64,000 nt of DNA from Camelus bactrianus. Taxonomy: Eukaryota; Chordata; Mammalia; Artiodactyla; Camelidae. The stretch lies in NCBI RefSeq assembly GCF_048773025.1, contig NC_133558.1:21248501-21312500 (forward strand), written 5' to 3'. The first letter of the stretch is position 1. Each line of letters starts with the position of its first letter. Under the pieces are notes generated by a model. That model searched no databases and was not told the DNA's origin. It worked only from the letters and a program-made list of their open reading frames with translations. The position numbers and the translations under genes are program-made. This document shows positions 16,290 through 27,656 of the stretch, one piece after another.

Positions 16290-16855
16290 GGTAGGGGCCC
16301 GGAGTCGGAAAGTTGGGGGGTATGCTGATTTCGATGACCCAAAAGAACTGGGCCCCGGGACGTCAGGGAGGTGGGATGCGCGGTCGCGGGGGAGGCCGCT
16401 GCCGGTCCGGCTGCACAGCGTTTGCCGGCCAAGACACGGGTCCAATTTCATTCCTGCCTGGTCCGGGCAACGATCACGCTTCCACCCCACCCACTCCCGC
16501 CTGTAGTCTGTGCGTCGCGCGGTTGCGAAGCTTCCGGCGGGGTTGCGCAGCGCCAAGCCCTCCCGGCGAAAGGGGCGGGACTTGGGCGGGGGAGGCGGCT
16601 GGTGAAGCGGAGCGGCCAGCCATGGAGCCGGGCTCTGGAGCCGCGCCGACAAGGTAACCTCTCCAAAGCTGCCCCCAGGGTTCCCGCCGCGCCGCCTCCC
16701 GCGTCAGCACCTTCCGGCGCTGATACTACCCTCTCGATTCGCCCGCCCCATCCCAGGCGTGGCCCGCTAAGGACCCAAGTTTCCGAGAGCTGGGCTCCCT
16801 GGCCATTAACTGCCCTCCATCTCTCCCTCCAGATCCCTTCTGACCGTGCCACACC
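16290..16855 (+). promoter_or_regulatory. B3GALT4: B3GALT4 CpG-rich promoter and 5' leader
   Basis: GC- and CpG-rich sequence upstream of the B3GALT4 start. A likely leader intron runs from a donor at 16654 (AAG|GTAACC) to an acceptor CTCCAG at 16832, so the second leader exon begins at 16833, 23 nt before the ATG. An upstream ATG in good context lies at 16622 (see findings). Transcription start not determinable by eye. Confidence 0.6.
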
Positions 16856-18007
16856 ATGCCCCTCAGTCTCTTCCGGCGCCTTCTCCTCGTCGCCCTGCTG
16901 TTGGTGATTGTCTGGACCCTATTTGGGCCCTCAGGCATCGGGGAAGAGCTGCTGAGCCTCTCGCTAGCCTCCCTGGTCCCTGCCCCTGCCTCGCCTGGGC
17001 CGCCCCTGGCCCTGCCCCGCCTCTTGATCCCCAACGAGAAGCTGTGTAGTGGTCCCGTTGCCCCTCCCTTCCTGCTAATCCTAGTGTGCACGGCCCCAGA
17101 GAACCTGAACCAGAGAAATGCCATTAGGGCCTCATGGGGCGGCCTACGCGAGGCCCAAGGGCTCAGGGTGCAGACTCTCTTTCTACTGGGGAAGCCAAGC
17201 TGGCGCCATCCCACCGGGGACTCCCACGGGAACGACCTGGCACGCGAGTCAGCGGCCCAGGGGGACATCATGCAGGCGGCCTTCCAGGATTCCTACCGCA
17301 ACCTCACCCTCAAGACCCTCAGTGGGCTCAACTGGGCGGACAAACACTGCCCCATGGCCTGCTACATCCTCAAAACTGACGATGACGTGTATGTCAACGT
17401 CCCGGAACTGGTATCAGAGCTGGTCCGGCGAGGGGGCCATTGGGAGCAACAGAAGAGGGGCATGGAGCCCCAGAAAAAGGCTAAGGTTGGAGATGAAAAG
17501 TGGGAAGGAGGCCCCACCTTGGGGAGCCAGCCAGTGCCTCTTTTGTATTTGGGCCGTGTGCACTGGCGGGTGCACCCCTCTCGGACACCAGGGGGCAAGC
17601 ACCAGATATCAGAGGAGCAGTGGCCTCCCACCTGGGGCCCCTTTCCCCCCTATGCCTCAGGCACAGGTTATGTGCTGTCAGCTTCTGCCGTGCAGCTCAT
17701 CCTGAAGGTGGCCAGCCGGGCACCCCCTCTGCCTCTGGAGGATGTCTTTGTGGGAGTAAGTGCCCGACGAGGAGGCCTCACCCCAACCCACTCTGTCAAG
17801 CTGGCTGGTGCGACCCACTACCCTCTGGACCGGTGCTGCTATGGGAAATTCCTGCTGACATCCCACGGGTTGGATCCCATGGAGATGCAGAAAGCCTGGA
17901 AGCTGGTGGATGGCTCTAAGGGTGAAAGAACTGAACCCCACTGCTCCTGGCTCCAGGGAGCACTAGGCATCCTGCGGTGTCGGGTAATAGCCTGGCTTTA
18001 CAGCTGA
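16856..18007 (+). CDS. B3GALT4: B3GALT4, beta-1,3-galactosyltransferase 4 (ganglioside GM1/GD1b/GA1 synthase)
   Basis: Golgi type II membrane enzyme of the GT31 family. It transfers galactose from UDP-Gal to the terminal GalNAc of GM2, GD2 or GA2. The whole 383-residue protein is in one exon, as in the human gene (378 aa recalled). Residues about 7-23 (RRLLLVALLLVIVWTLF) form the signal anchor. GT31 signatures follow: RNAIRASWG near residue 86, the metal-binding DDD at residues 175-177 inside KTDDDVYVNV, and EDVFVG near 299. A YRNLT sequon lies near residue 148. ATG at 16856 has an ACACC Kozak context and the reading frame is unbroken. RPS18 ends 0.98 kb upstream on the same strand, and WDR46 converges from the right. 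Confidence 0.97.
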   Translation: MPLSLFRRLLLVALLLVIVWTLFGPSGIGEELLSLSLASLVPAPASPGPPLALPRLLIPNEKLCSGPVAPPFLLILVCTAPENLNQRNAIRASWGGLREAQGLRVQTLFLLGKPSWRHPTGDSHGNDLARESAAQGDIMQAAFQDSYRNLTLKTLSGLNWADKHCPMACYILKTDDDVYVNVPELVSELVRRGGHWEQQKRGMEPQKKAKVGDEKWEGGPTLGSQPVPLLYLGRVHWRVHPSRTPGGKHQISEEQWPPTWGPFPPYASGTGYVLSASAVQLILKVASRAPPLPLEDVFVGVSARRGGLTPTHSVKLAGATHYPLDRCCYGKFLLTSHGLDPMEMQKAWKLVDGSKGERTEPHCSWLQGALGILRCRVIAWLYS

Positions 18008-18272
18008 GAGTGCTTGGGGGCTCACAAGAGGGACGAGGAGTGGAGGGTCCAGCTAGCACCCCCACGACCTCTCTCCCAGGCCCAAGGCAGGGGCCCTAGC
18101 TGGCTGCCCGTGATCAGCTTCCCCACACCAGACACTCAGTCTGTCACTGAAGACTGAGGGATACAGGAGAAACCTAGAAGCCTGACCTGCCAGCCCCAAA
18201 GATGGTCATCAGGAAGAGCAGCACATGCTGGGTTGTTCTCTCCAGCCATGGCAGAAGGGGCATAAGCCCCTC

Positions 18273-18278
18273 AATAAA
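18273..18278 (+). terminator. B3GALT4: B3GALT4 polyadenylation signal AATAAA
   Basis: AATAAA 266 nt past the stop codon. It lies only about 320 bp from the ATTAAA of the convergent WDR46, so the two 3' ends are close but need not overlap. Confidence 0.8.
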
Positions 18279-18592
18279 CCTGTCTCTCTTCCTCTTCGAG
18301 TACAGTGTGGTCCTCACCAGAAGCCCCAGAACACAAACCTGGGCAGCCTGAAGGCTACCGGATCCTGCTGGATGGGAAGAACATATCCAGGGTTGTGGGA
18401 GAGGGAGGACAGCCTTTCCAAGGAGGAAGGCCCTATAGGGCAAGGCTAAGGCCACAGCAACCCCAAGAGACAGGGAAGGGTAGGGACAAGACACCATGAC
18501 CCCTGGTATCCGAGAGCAGCCCTGTGCTAGACCTGGGAGAGGACAGGTCCACAGGATGATCCCAACACATTATCCAAACACTCACCTTCCTC

Positions 18593-18598
18593 TTTAAT
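18593..18598 (-). terminator. WDR46: WDR46 polyadenylation signal ATTAAA
   Basis: Minus-strand ATTAAA about 142 nt past the WDR46 stop codon. It is the best hexamer before the B3GALT4 3' end. Confidence 0.65.
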
Positions 18599-18739
18599 AC
18601 CAACCCACCCCAGAGCCAGCTGTCCACCCCTAGATCGGGAAGGGGCACACTACTCCCTCCTCATTCCAGGGAACAGGAGCATTCCCCACAGGGGGTCCTG
18701 GGGAGAGAATGTTGTTCTCAGGTCACCCCGGAGCCTGGC

Positions 18740-21700
18740 TCAGCGCACAAATCTGTCCAGGGCAGATGGCCGGGCCCCCGTGGGCTTGGCTGCCTTCTCT
18801 TGCTTCTGCGGCTGCTCCTCAAGGCTCTGCCGGACTCTGTCCTGGGATGGGGAGAGAGGGATGCAGTGAGAAGTGGCGGGCTGGCTAAGCCAAAGGCACA
18901 AGCAAGAGGGCAGAGCCCGTGGGCACCTGGCCCACCCCCAAGTGCTCAGTTACCCTGTGTTCTTCATCCATGACCTTCCTCTTCCTCTTCACCAGACTTG
19001 CTGTCGAACTGCGGCCCTTCCGCTTTGGCTTTGGCTGGAATGGAGCCTTGGCCTCGGGATCATAGCCCTATGGGAAGGGGTAAGAGGGAAACCTGGAACA
19101 GCCTCAGAGGCAGGGGTGGTGGCACCTGCCTGCAGTGCTGCACTTCTGGGGACACAGTGGGGATAGGAGGTGGGGGTCAGGCGCCTGCTCCATACCAGCC
19201 TCTCGATCCGTTCCTTCTTTTTCTGCTCCAAAGAGATGACATCAACTTCTGCCAGGGCTCGTGGATCCAGACAAATGAGCTCTGCAGGTACCTGGATGTG
19301 TCACAGAGGGACAGGAAAGGGTAAGGAGCCACAAGAGGGTGACACCAAAGGATAGAAACCAAGGAGGCTGCTGAATCCCACTCTTCCCAAGATCCCAGGC
19401 CCCAAACTACACGCAGGCACCTCACCTTCTCCAGCAGCGCCTTCACCTCCCACTCCTGGCGCTGCTTCTGGCTCCTGTATGGGTTATTCTCCAGGCCATC
19501 AAAGTTGGGCTCAGCAGCCCCTGGAAGGAGGAAGGAGCATGGGGCCATAAACAGGGGCCCAGCCTGACCAATCCCCTTGATCCTGGCTGATCCAAGACCC
19601 ATCCCAACTTCCCTCCAGTTCATTCACTATGAGCCCCATCCCTGCCTACTCACCAGGAATCAGCATGCTGGTGATGCCCCCACTGTGCCCCACCCCTAGC
19701 ACATCTTCAAAGGGGCAGAACTGAAGGCTGTGCACGTGGCCTGAGAGCCGGTGAGTGAGGTAGGGCTGCTCCAGGAGGGGGGGGCTGGCCTTGCACTGCC
19801 CTGCCCACACGTTGACCACGTCACCCATTCCTGCAGCCAGCAGTCCCCGCTGGGAGAAGGCCAGGTGCCCTGCTCCCTGGGGCAGAGTCCTAGCACTCAG
19901 AGGCTGGAACGTCCCTCGCAAGTCAAAGATCTTTAGCTGGTGGTCCACACCAGAGGTGGCCATGTGCCTGGGGGGAAGAGGGGGTTAATCTGTAGTATGA
20001 GCTTAACGGGCAGGCCTGTGACCAAGTCCAGGCATGAAGTCCAGCTGGGGAGAAAAAGACCAATAATGATAGTAATCACTACCATCACACCACCCTCCAC
20101 AGGCCTCCTCTCAGTTAAGCGTCACTTGACCGTATTGTTTATTTCCCTTTTACAGTGAGGAAACAAACTCAGAAAAGGGAAATCAGGGTGAGCAGTAGAG
20201 CTAGAATTCAAGTTAGACTGGGTTCTTCAGTGTCTGTGCTCTCACCTACTCAAGACGCGTGAATTGAAGGGAAAAGGCATACGACAATCTATCTAAGTGA
20301 TGTTCCACTGTGCAGACAGCCCAGTGGCTCAGCAGAGGGAAGGACGGATTGAGGAGGTCAGGGAGGGCTTTGTGGGAAAACTGGGATTTGAGCCTTTCTA
20401 GGCAATTCTCAAGAAAGCACAAGAGAGATATACAGCAGGTATTGGAAGCAGGGATTTGTTTTCAGGATGGTGGGAAATAGGGACAGGAGGACCAGGAGTG
20501 TACAAATTGTAAGGGCTCTTGAAAGTCAGAGAGGGACCCAGAGTCCCCGACATTGGTCTCCAGCAATGACAAGTCACAAGGTAAAGTCATGCAGACCGGA
20601 GAAAGCCTCCTTAGGAAGCAAGGCAGTAAGTAATGCACTAGAGGGCCCCACCCCGCCCCCTTTCCCTGGAAGGAGGAGGGGCAAGGTTGGTGACCAAACC
20701 CTCTCAAGGAATCGTGACCCACGTAAGTCGTTTACTTTCAGAGACTGGAGTTTCTGTCGATGTTCAAGTTGCTCCTCAGAGAGGGAGGCTGAAGGGGGAC
20801 CAGCCAGGCCAGGGGCTGTGTGTTTGCCAGACGCCAAGGACTCTCTTTAGCTGTGGCTGTGAACCCAGGAGGAGGGAACTAAAGGGTTCCTCTGAGCAGA
20901 GAGTTGGCCTTTGATGGGGCTGAATAGAGGCCCAGTTGGGAGAAACAGTAGGCCCGATCCAAACACGCGTACAAGTCAGACAGAACAGCTGTGGAAATGC
21001 ACATACTCGCCCAGGAAGAGTGGAAATTCAAAGCAGACCTCCCAGCCCTACCCTTCTCATCACCAGCCAGACCTCAAGAGAACGACCATCCAATCATCTT
21101 TAATGATGATGGTCACAGAGCATGGCGCCACCCACTCACTAGGCACCACGGTAAGCTCTGGATGCCATGCCTGGCTTTAATGTTAACTACAGCTTGGTGC
21201 TAAGCCCAGGGCTTGGCGAACTATGGCCCATGAGTCAAATAAGTCCAGCCCACACCTGTTTCTGTACAGCCCATAAGCTGAGAATGGTTTTTACATTTTT
21301 AAGTGGTTGGGGAAAAAAAGCAAGAGAAAACATTTTTAAGGCACGTGAACATTATTTGAAGTTCAAATTTCAGTGTTCACAGATGAAGTTTTATTGGCAC
21401 ACAGCCACTCTCATTTGGTTACTTATTCCGAGGCTGCTTTTGCGCTACAAGAGCACAGGAGAACGGTCAAGACGGTATCTCTTCACACTGCTGCCCAGGG
21501 CACTATCATCTCAGTGACACGCCCACCACCTGTTAGCATTTTGAGCACCACCGAGCTCATTGTCTATCTATGTGGAAAAATGTTTACAAAGATGAAAAAA
21601 AAAAACACCTCTCCACAGATCGGCATTGATAGATACACATCTGCAATCAAGTTTGATGATTCAGAACACTAATTCTGAACCTCAATTAAGCAAATGTTAT

Positions 21701-24505
21701 TCTCCAAAACAGAAATCCAGTTCTTCCCACTAGTTGACCTGTGTTACAGATACATTGTGGTTCAATTGTTTTTATACATAATTGCTTAAAAATTTGCAAT
21801 ACTTTTTCTCTCTTGTTACGTAAGTACCTATGTGAAACACTCGGTTATGCCTCTTTATCAAAAAAGCCTAAAATGCTTACTATCAGGCTCTTTACAGGAA
21901 AAATTTTCTGACCCTCGAGCTGGATACTCATACCCGCGCTCGCAGGGGAAGCAGCGTGTGTGCACGTACACTGACGTTACGTAACGGGCCACTGACATGG
22001 CTGGTCAGTGGTAACACCAGGATTTAAACCAGGCAGTTTGGCTGCAGAGTGTGTGCTCCTAAAGGCACATCACCTTCTAGTCCCTTTTGCCCAGCTGTGA
22101 CACACCCCCCTCAACAGCACCTCATACCCAAACAAGTGACTTACGTGCCTGTAGAATCTACTGCCACAGCCCGGACCCCACCCCGGTGACAGAGAATCTT
22201 CGCCAGTGGCTCCTTCATGGCTGGGCTCCATAAAGACACAGTCCCTGGACATCAGAGAAGAGCTGAGGTTACTAACAGGGCACTGAGGTGATTAAACCTG
22301 GGAAAGATGGGGACTCAAAGCCAAGAGGTAACAAGAGAGGGAGGTAAAGGGGCAACTTTAAGCGACTCATGAAATACATGTTTAGAAGAGAAAAGCAGGA
22401 TGGGTGGTCAGAATTGACCTCAGCCAAGGACCCACCGTTGCTGTGTCCAAGATGGATGACAGCATTGTAAGGGTTCTGAGTCATGACGTCGAGTCGTCCT
22501 GCCCGAGCATTCAGAGCGGCCACAATCTTTCCCACGGACACGTCCAAGTATGTGAGAAACCCTGTCTCTGACTATGAGAGAGAGAGAGAGAAAGAGACAG
22601 ACTGCCTTCTGGTTTCCCTCTACTGGGGTCCCAGGGGAGGATCAGTCTTCTCAGGGTCTGCCACCCAGTCCCTGTGCTCCACAGCCACTCACAGCTGTGG
22701 CCAAGAGGAAGTGGAAAGGCAGGAACTCAAGGCGTGTAACTCGGTCACAGCGGCGGATGCAGTGGAGCTCAATGCCTTGGTTGTCGTAAATGTGAAGCCA
22801 GCGGTTCTGAGCAACAGCAAGCAGTGCTTCTGAATGCAGAAACCTGGGAGGAGAGAGGAGTGATTCAACATGAAAGGGAGTCACAGGCTATCATTCAATC
22901 AGGGATGGGCTATCTCACCCCACTGACCACCAACAGAGGCCACTGACCGGATGTCCCGCACTGCCTCCATGACGTTGATCTCACACATGAGCTTCTTTGT
23001 CACCCAGTCAAGGGCAGCCACGTGACCCCGGCGCCCTCCAAAAGCCAGGTGTCTGTTGGAGGTAGGGACAGGCAGGGTGTCAATGCAGGGGAGCAATGAC
23101 CCCTGACTCAGAGGTCTGCCCCACGCCAGCTCCTCTTCTCCAGGTGAGAGATACTGCTCCACACACTCACCTTCGCATGGAAGCAGATCACAGGACCCTC
23201 CCCACATCAACATCCAAACATACACTGGTATGGCTGAGATGGGCAGGGCTGAAGTGGTTAAGGAGACATGACCACATCCTAGTTCAAGTCATTGGAATTC
23301 AACCTTACCTCCCAGTTCGAGAGTAATTCAGCCTGTAGGGTCCAAACTGCCTCAAGTTCAAGTCAAAGTGCTGAAAAGGGAATAGTTTAAAAAAAAAAAA
23401 AAAAAAGGCTCCCTTCAGTAATTTTCTCTTCCACTCCCCACCTCCATCTTGCTCTGCACCACCCATCAACCAATGAGCCCTTTTCCATCCTCAGGCTCAC
23501 TTTGGCCGCACTTGCGATGTCCACGGCCTCCACGATGTCAGCCTGCCGTATCCTTGCCGTGTCCTCCCCATCCTCCCCTTCCAGAAACCTGCAAGCGAGC
23601 GTTACAGCTGCATTAAAGCTTCCTAACATGAAATGGGTGTACAAAAACAAAATGGAGAACTAAGAGCCCCATAAAGCAGGGGACGGAGAGACCCACATTA
23701 GGGTCCACTTACCCAGGTTCCTCAGCAAGCAGCAGCTCAGAACGAGCAGCTCTCACACTTACTTCCTCTTCCTCAGCTTCAGCTGCCTCCAGTCGGCTTC
23801 GGGTTTTGGATTTAGAACGTGGCAGCTATCACACGTTAGGGCAGGAGCGAAGAACCAAGGGATATGAGGAGGGTCACAAGAGAGCCACCGGGCCCCGCCC
23901 CCATCCAATTCACTCAGACATTCCCTGCTTGCAACAAGTCCTCACCTTTTTGGATTTGTCAACGCGACGGAACTTCTGAACTACCTCCCCAGGGACGGGG
24001 GCGGGGCCTGCAAATGGGTCCTGTGCCTAGGGCAGAGGAGGCAATTAGCAGACCAACTAGAGTTGACCCCAACCCTCGTACCCTCAAGGCGGAAGGCGAG
24101 TTGTCTCGCTACCCTGTCAAGTTCCAGGCTCACCCCAGACAAGCTCCGCTGAGGCCCCCGTTCTCGGGGTTTCTTCGGGACCTGAGGCTTTTTGGAGATC
24201 CGAGACTTCTTTCGAATGTGAATGTTCTTTGGCTTCTGGGGGCGGAGCTCTCGATTCCTCTTCAGTTTACGAGGGGGCCCTGGAAAGGCTCCGGCAGCAG
24301 TTGGAGGGGTCTCTTCCTCCCAGTATCGCCGCGGTTTCTACGGGCAGATCAGGAGCCCTGATGTTCCGCGGCCCCTTGCCCCGCCCCTCCAACCCCGCAG
24401 CTAAAAACTTCCCTTCCACCCCAAGGAGGCCTCTACCTTCTTCTTGGCCTGAAGTTTGTCCTTCTTAGGCGGGACATCCCTGCCCAGCTTGGGGGCTGTT
24501 TCCAT
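18740..24505 (-). CDS. WDR46: WDR46 (BING4/UTP7), nucleolar small-subunit processome WD protein
   Basis: Scaffold of the 18S rRNA processing machinery (UTP7 family), also linked to nucleolar localisation of DDX21 and NCL. ATG at 24505 ([15 protein letters not shown]). Exons: 24505-24437, 24337-24134, 24026-23946, 23825-23713, 23588-23501, 23370-23309, 23052-22948, 22843-22693, 22571-22436, 22244-22145, 19967-19654, 19520-19426, 19291-19196, 19067-18954, 18841-18740. Sum 1830 nt, 609 aa (human 610 recalled), ending [14 protein letters not shown]. The N terminus is basic and nucleolar-like ([24 protein letters not shown]). WD repeats cover roughly residues 190-470 ([43 protein letters not shown]). 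The C-terminal tail is Lys/Arg-rich ([13 protein letters not shown]). Intron 10 (19968-22144) holds a MIR and a hAT fossil. A CT-rich tract of the (GA)n repeat at 22574-22598 serves as the exon 9 polypyrimidine tract. Confidence 0.97.
20050..20235 (-). repeat. MIR SINE
   Basis: Minus-strand MIR in WDR46 intron 10. The complement of TTTACAGTGAGGAAACAAACTC and of the later AGTAGAGCTAGAATTCAAG matches the core and 5' part. Confidence 0.7.
21205..21918 (+). mobile_element. hAT-Charlie-type DNA transposon remnant
   Basis: One end reads CAGGGCTTGGCGAACTATGG. The complement of the other end reads GAGGGTCAGAAAATTTTTCC. Both resemble the inverted ends of the common mammalian element whose consensus starts CAGGGGTCGGCAAACTTTTT. 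Internal text (GTTTTATTGGCACACAGCCAC, AAATGCTTACTATC) also fits. No transposase frame is visible. The exact subfamily and the 8-bp target duplication could not be settled by eye. Confidence 0.7.
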
Positions 24506-25170
24506 CTAGCCCACCCGAAAGACGACGCACGTGCAAATTCTTCTCAGCTGTCCCACAATTGGCTTAAAAACTCCCGGAAGTCCTCCGGTTGCCATCCAAT
24601 CGGTGCAGCCCTAGGTCTGAAGCCTTCTAGGCGCCATCTTGAGTGAGGGCGCTCTCTCCACTGAGGGGCGGGGCTGACCCGCCCTCCGGTGAGTCAACTT
24701 ATGCCTGAGTAAGAAAAGAGAGTCAGTCCGGAGCCAGGACCCAAGTAACCATGCAGTTTCTTATCCCAGCTTCGTTTCCTCATCTTGCCTAAAGCCTTCC
24801 AAGTTTAGCCTTTTTAGCAGAACGCCACTCATTTAGTATGTTAGAACTACAGTTCCCGGCATGTGCCGGAAGGCAGCTTCCGGCGCCGTCTTTTCCCAGC
24901 ATTCGTTGTTTACTTCCGGGTTCACCAGTACTGAAGGGAGAACGTGAGTAGGCCAGGGGTTCCGTTGAGGGGTTTTGGGGGTCTCGGTTTGCCTGCCACC
25001 CGCTGGAGACGGGGTGGAGTTGATATCCCGGACGAAGAGAAACTGCGGTGCTCCGAGAGACTGCCTCTCAAGAGGGCTGTCATTTCCGCAGGCCAGAAAG
25101 AGAGCCCCGGTACCTTCCAGTGTGAGACCCAGTGCCCCTCTCCGATTCCCTGCAGGCTTTCGTCCCCGCC
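24506..25170. promoter_or_regulatory. Divergent WDR46/PFDN6 promoter
   Basis: CpG-rich and TATA-less. Several ETS-type sites (ACTTCCGG/CCGGAAG) occur at about 24570-24585, 24866-24880 and 24912-24920. A ZNF143/THAP11-type site is at 24846-24866. A likely PFDN6 non-coding first exon ends at 24943 (AGAAC|GTGAGT). The PFDN6 ATG is at 25171. Confidence 0.75.
24846..24866 (+). promoter_or_regulatory. ZNF143/THAP11 (SBS2-type) site
   Basis: ACTACAGTTCCCGGCATGTG agrees closely with the known SBS consensus ACTACAATTCCCAGCATGC, differing mainly at two positions. It lies between the two divergent genes, the usual setting for this motif. Confidence 0.75.
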
Positions 25171-26168
25171 ATGGCTGAGCTGATCCAGAAGAAGTTACAG
25201 GGAGAAGTGGAGAAATATCAACAGCTACAGAAAGGTAAGGGAGGAGGATCGGTGTGGCCTCGCCCCCATCCCCTCACTTACAACCCAAAGCCATGCCAAG
25301 ATAATGTGTTCCGCCCCACCCCCACCCCACCCCTGGGCCCCCGTGTGCGGCCCTTTCCCTCCTCAATACGCTTTACCCATCCACTGACCCGCCGTCCCCA
25401 TCCTTGTCTGCTGCTTCAGCTACATTTTCTTGTGGGGGACTTTGGGGGTTGGGTGGCACATTTGATGTCTTGATTTATCAAGTCTTTCCTTCCACCCGCC
25501 AGACTTGAGTAAATCCATGTCAGGGAGGCAGAAGCTAGAGGCACAACTAACAGAAAATAATATCGTGAAAGAGGTGAGAGACTGGGGTTTGTGGGGCGAG
25601 GAAGGACTTTTACGGACAATGATTCTGATCATGTATGTCTCACCCCTCCGTCAGGAACTGGCCCTGCTGGATGGGTCCAACGTGGTCTTTAAACTTCTGG
25701 GTCCCGTGCTGGTCAAACAGGAACTTGGGGAGGCTCGGGCTACAGTGGGGAAAAGGCTAGACTACATCACAGCTGAAATGTGAGTCTTTGTCCCAGCACC
25801 CTGTGATGTTCCTGACACGTTGGAATAGAGGTGTTGAGGAACCACTGCAGAAACCACTGTAGAGTATCTCTCCAGAGTATCCCCGTTACTCAGTTCCTCT
25901 AACCCCTTCCCTTTAACCCCTCTTCTTCTCCCTCCCCTAAAGGTCAGGTTTTCCACCAGTCTCCTTCTTGCCTTAAGCATCCTCAGTAGTAAGTCTCACC
26001 AATTTCTCATTTGCTTTTTGCCTCTCGTCTCTCCTCAGTAAGCGATATGAATCCCAGCTCCGGGACTTAGAGCGCCAGTCAGAACAACAGAGGGAGACCC
26101 TTGCTCAGCTGCAGCAGGAGTTCCAGCGGGCCCAGGCAGCAAAGGCAGGGGCTCCTGGGAAGGCCTGA
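25171..26168 (+). CDS. PFDN6: PFDN6, prefoldin subunit 6 (KE2)
   Basis: Beta-type subunit of the hexameric prefoldin chaperone, which hands nascent actin and tubulin to the CCT/TRiC chaperonin in the cytosol. Exons 25171-25234, 25503-25573, 25655-25779, 26039-26168 sum to 390 nt, 129 aa, the family length. The protein runs MAELIQKKLQGEVEKYQQLQ to RAQAAKAGAPGKA. Two coiled-coil helices (residues about 5-45 and 80-118) flank the short beta hairpin (NVVFKLLGPVLVKQEL). The third junction splits Ile (AT|T before AAGCGATATGAA). AATAAA at 26231-26236 follows the stop by about 60 nt. Shares its promoter with WDR46. The protein looks identical or nearly so to human. Confidence 0.98.
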
Positions 26169-26230
26169 CCCCGTGGTGGGGGGAAGGGGAGGGGAGGGAA
26201 TGAGGCAGCTCTAGGGTCTATACTGTAGCT

Positions 26231-26236
26231 AATAAA
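26231..26236 (+). terminator. PFDN6: PFDN6 polyadenylation signal AATAAA
   Basis: AATAAA followed by ATGTG-type sequence, about 62 nt after the stop codon. Confidence 0.9.
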
Positions 26237-26382
26237 ATGTGAAAATACCTGGCCATTTTCTGACCAGCCACCTCTGTCATAATTGTCTCCACCCATTCCC
26301 TTGGTCCCTTCCGCCTTATATATTTACCATCTATGTTAACTCACTCAAGTCCAAATTCTTTTTCTTTCTTTTTTTCTTTTTT

Positions 26383-26462
26383 AATGGAGGTACTGAGGAT
26401 TGAACCCAGGACATCTGCTGGCTAAGCATCCACTCTACCACTGAGCTATACCTACCACCCCT
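26383..26462 (-). mobile_element. Camelid tRNA-derived SINE
   Basis: Minus-orientation head (complement of GGATTGAACCC is the B box, complement of GAGCTATACC the A box) with a T-rich tail on the left at 26358-26382. Lies between the convergent PFDN6 and RGL2 genes. Confidence 0.9.
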
Positions 26463-27230
26463 TCTCAGGTCCAGATTTTTGCACTGGTATCTCTCTGTGG
26501 CAAAGTAATCTTTCTTAAGACTAAAGTCTGAAAAGTCTCAAACCTAATTCTTGCCTGTATATACAATCCTTAACTCCCCCTTGTCTTGGCTGGCATCCTC
26601 CTTTAGGAAACAAGAGAAGGACATTTACAATGCAACAATTTTGGGGAAAGTGAGTTTAATTGACTAACATACAGTTCTCTAACCTGTGACCCTAGAATGA
26701 AACATGGTGACCCTCCTTGCTATGATATATCATCCTCAAAAGTCTTAGCATCTTAGTTCTTTTTAATCTCTTTCTTCATAAAATTTGTTTAAATGTAGCT
26801 TAAACTGATTTAAAATCCCAACACACAACGCTCTGTGATATTGTAAGTCCTTGAGGTTTGTACACTGTCCACAAAATTGTTCTTGGATTTCTGTCCAAAA
26901 ATTGTTTCCTACAAATTCCAAGCCAAGGGTGTTCTTCGTACTGATCATTTTAATTGGGTAGCTAGTACTTGACATAGGTCTATGACAACTTAGGAAAATT
27001 TAAGAGCAAATAAAGAGACCAGGGATAGAGGGGTTACTGGGGAGGAATAAACCATCCTGAGGAAACCGTTTCCACCAACTCCTTGCTTTCAGCTCTTCAT
27101 GGATAAAAAACATTTGGCCCCTCTTGTTCCATGGTGTCTACCTTCAGCCAGCTCCCCACCCCGACTCCCAGCAGCTAGTTCATATGCACTGCAAGGACAG
27201 GAGTAGAGTTCAGGTAGTGTTTTGGTTTAT
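26463..27230. other. Intergenic spacer PFDN6-RGL2
   Basis: Between the convergent 3' ends. Moderately AT-rich, with no reading frame, RNA gene or recognised repeat that I can support. Confidence 0.5.
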
Positions 27231-27235
27231 TAGTG

Positions 27236-27241
27236 TTGTCA
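27236..27241 (-). terminator. RGL2: RGL2 polyadenylation signal AATAAA
   Basis: Minus-strand AATAAA about 416 nt past the RGL2 stop codon. Confidence 0.75.
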
Positions 27242-27656
27242 CAGTGACAGGAACCCCTAGAGTAGGAAAAGGAAATCCTACTAGAACCTTCTTACTGTTC
27301 CCTTTCCCTGGGGCTAAGAGCTTCTAGGCTTTTCTTCTCCCCCTACTTCTAGGCCCTTCCTTGACCCTTGGCATACTAAGATGTGGCCAGGAATCAGAAA
27401 CCGATCCCTTTTTCCAGCACTAGCTGTGCTGAATTCATGGAAAGTGGGGAGCTATACACAGGTATCCAACTTGGTTACCAAGATTACCAATTCCCACAGG
27501 GCTGGATATCCACCGTCTGGTAAACCTGTGGCACTTCACTGCCCCAGGGTGGTTGGCCATCTCTGGATTTTTTTCCCAATGCGGCAACTGCCACCACTCA
27601 GGATGGCATGTCTGGTATGGCCCCCATGAGTTCTGTGAGCCAACAGGGCTTCCTCC

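Noticed and set aside
16371-16907. 178-codon plus-strand frame upstream of B3GALT4
   Set aside because: High GC lowers stop frequency. It reads across the likely leader intron and into B3GALT4 out of frame.
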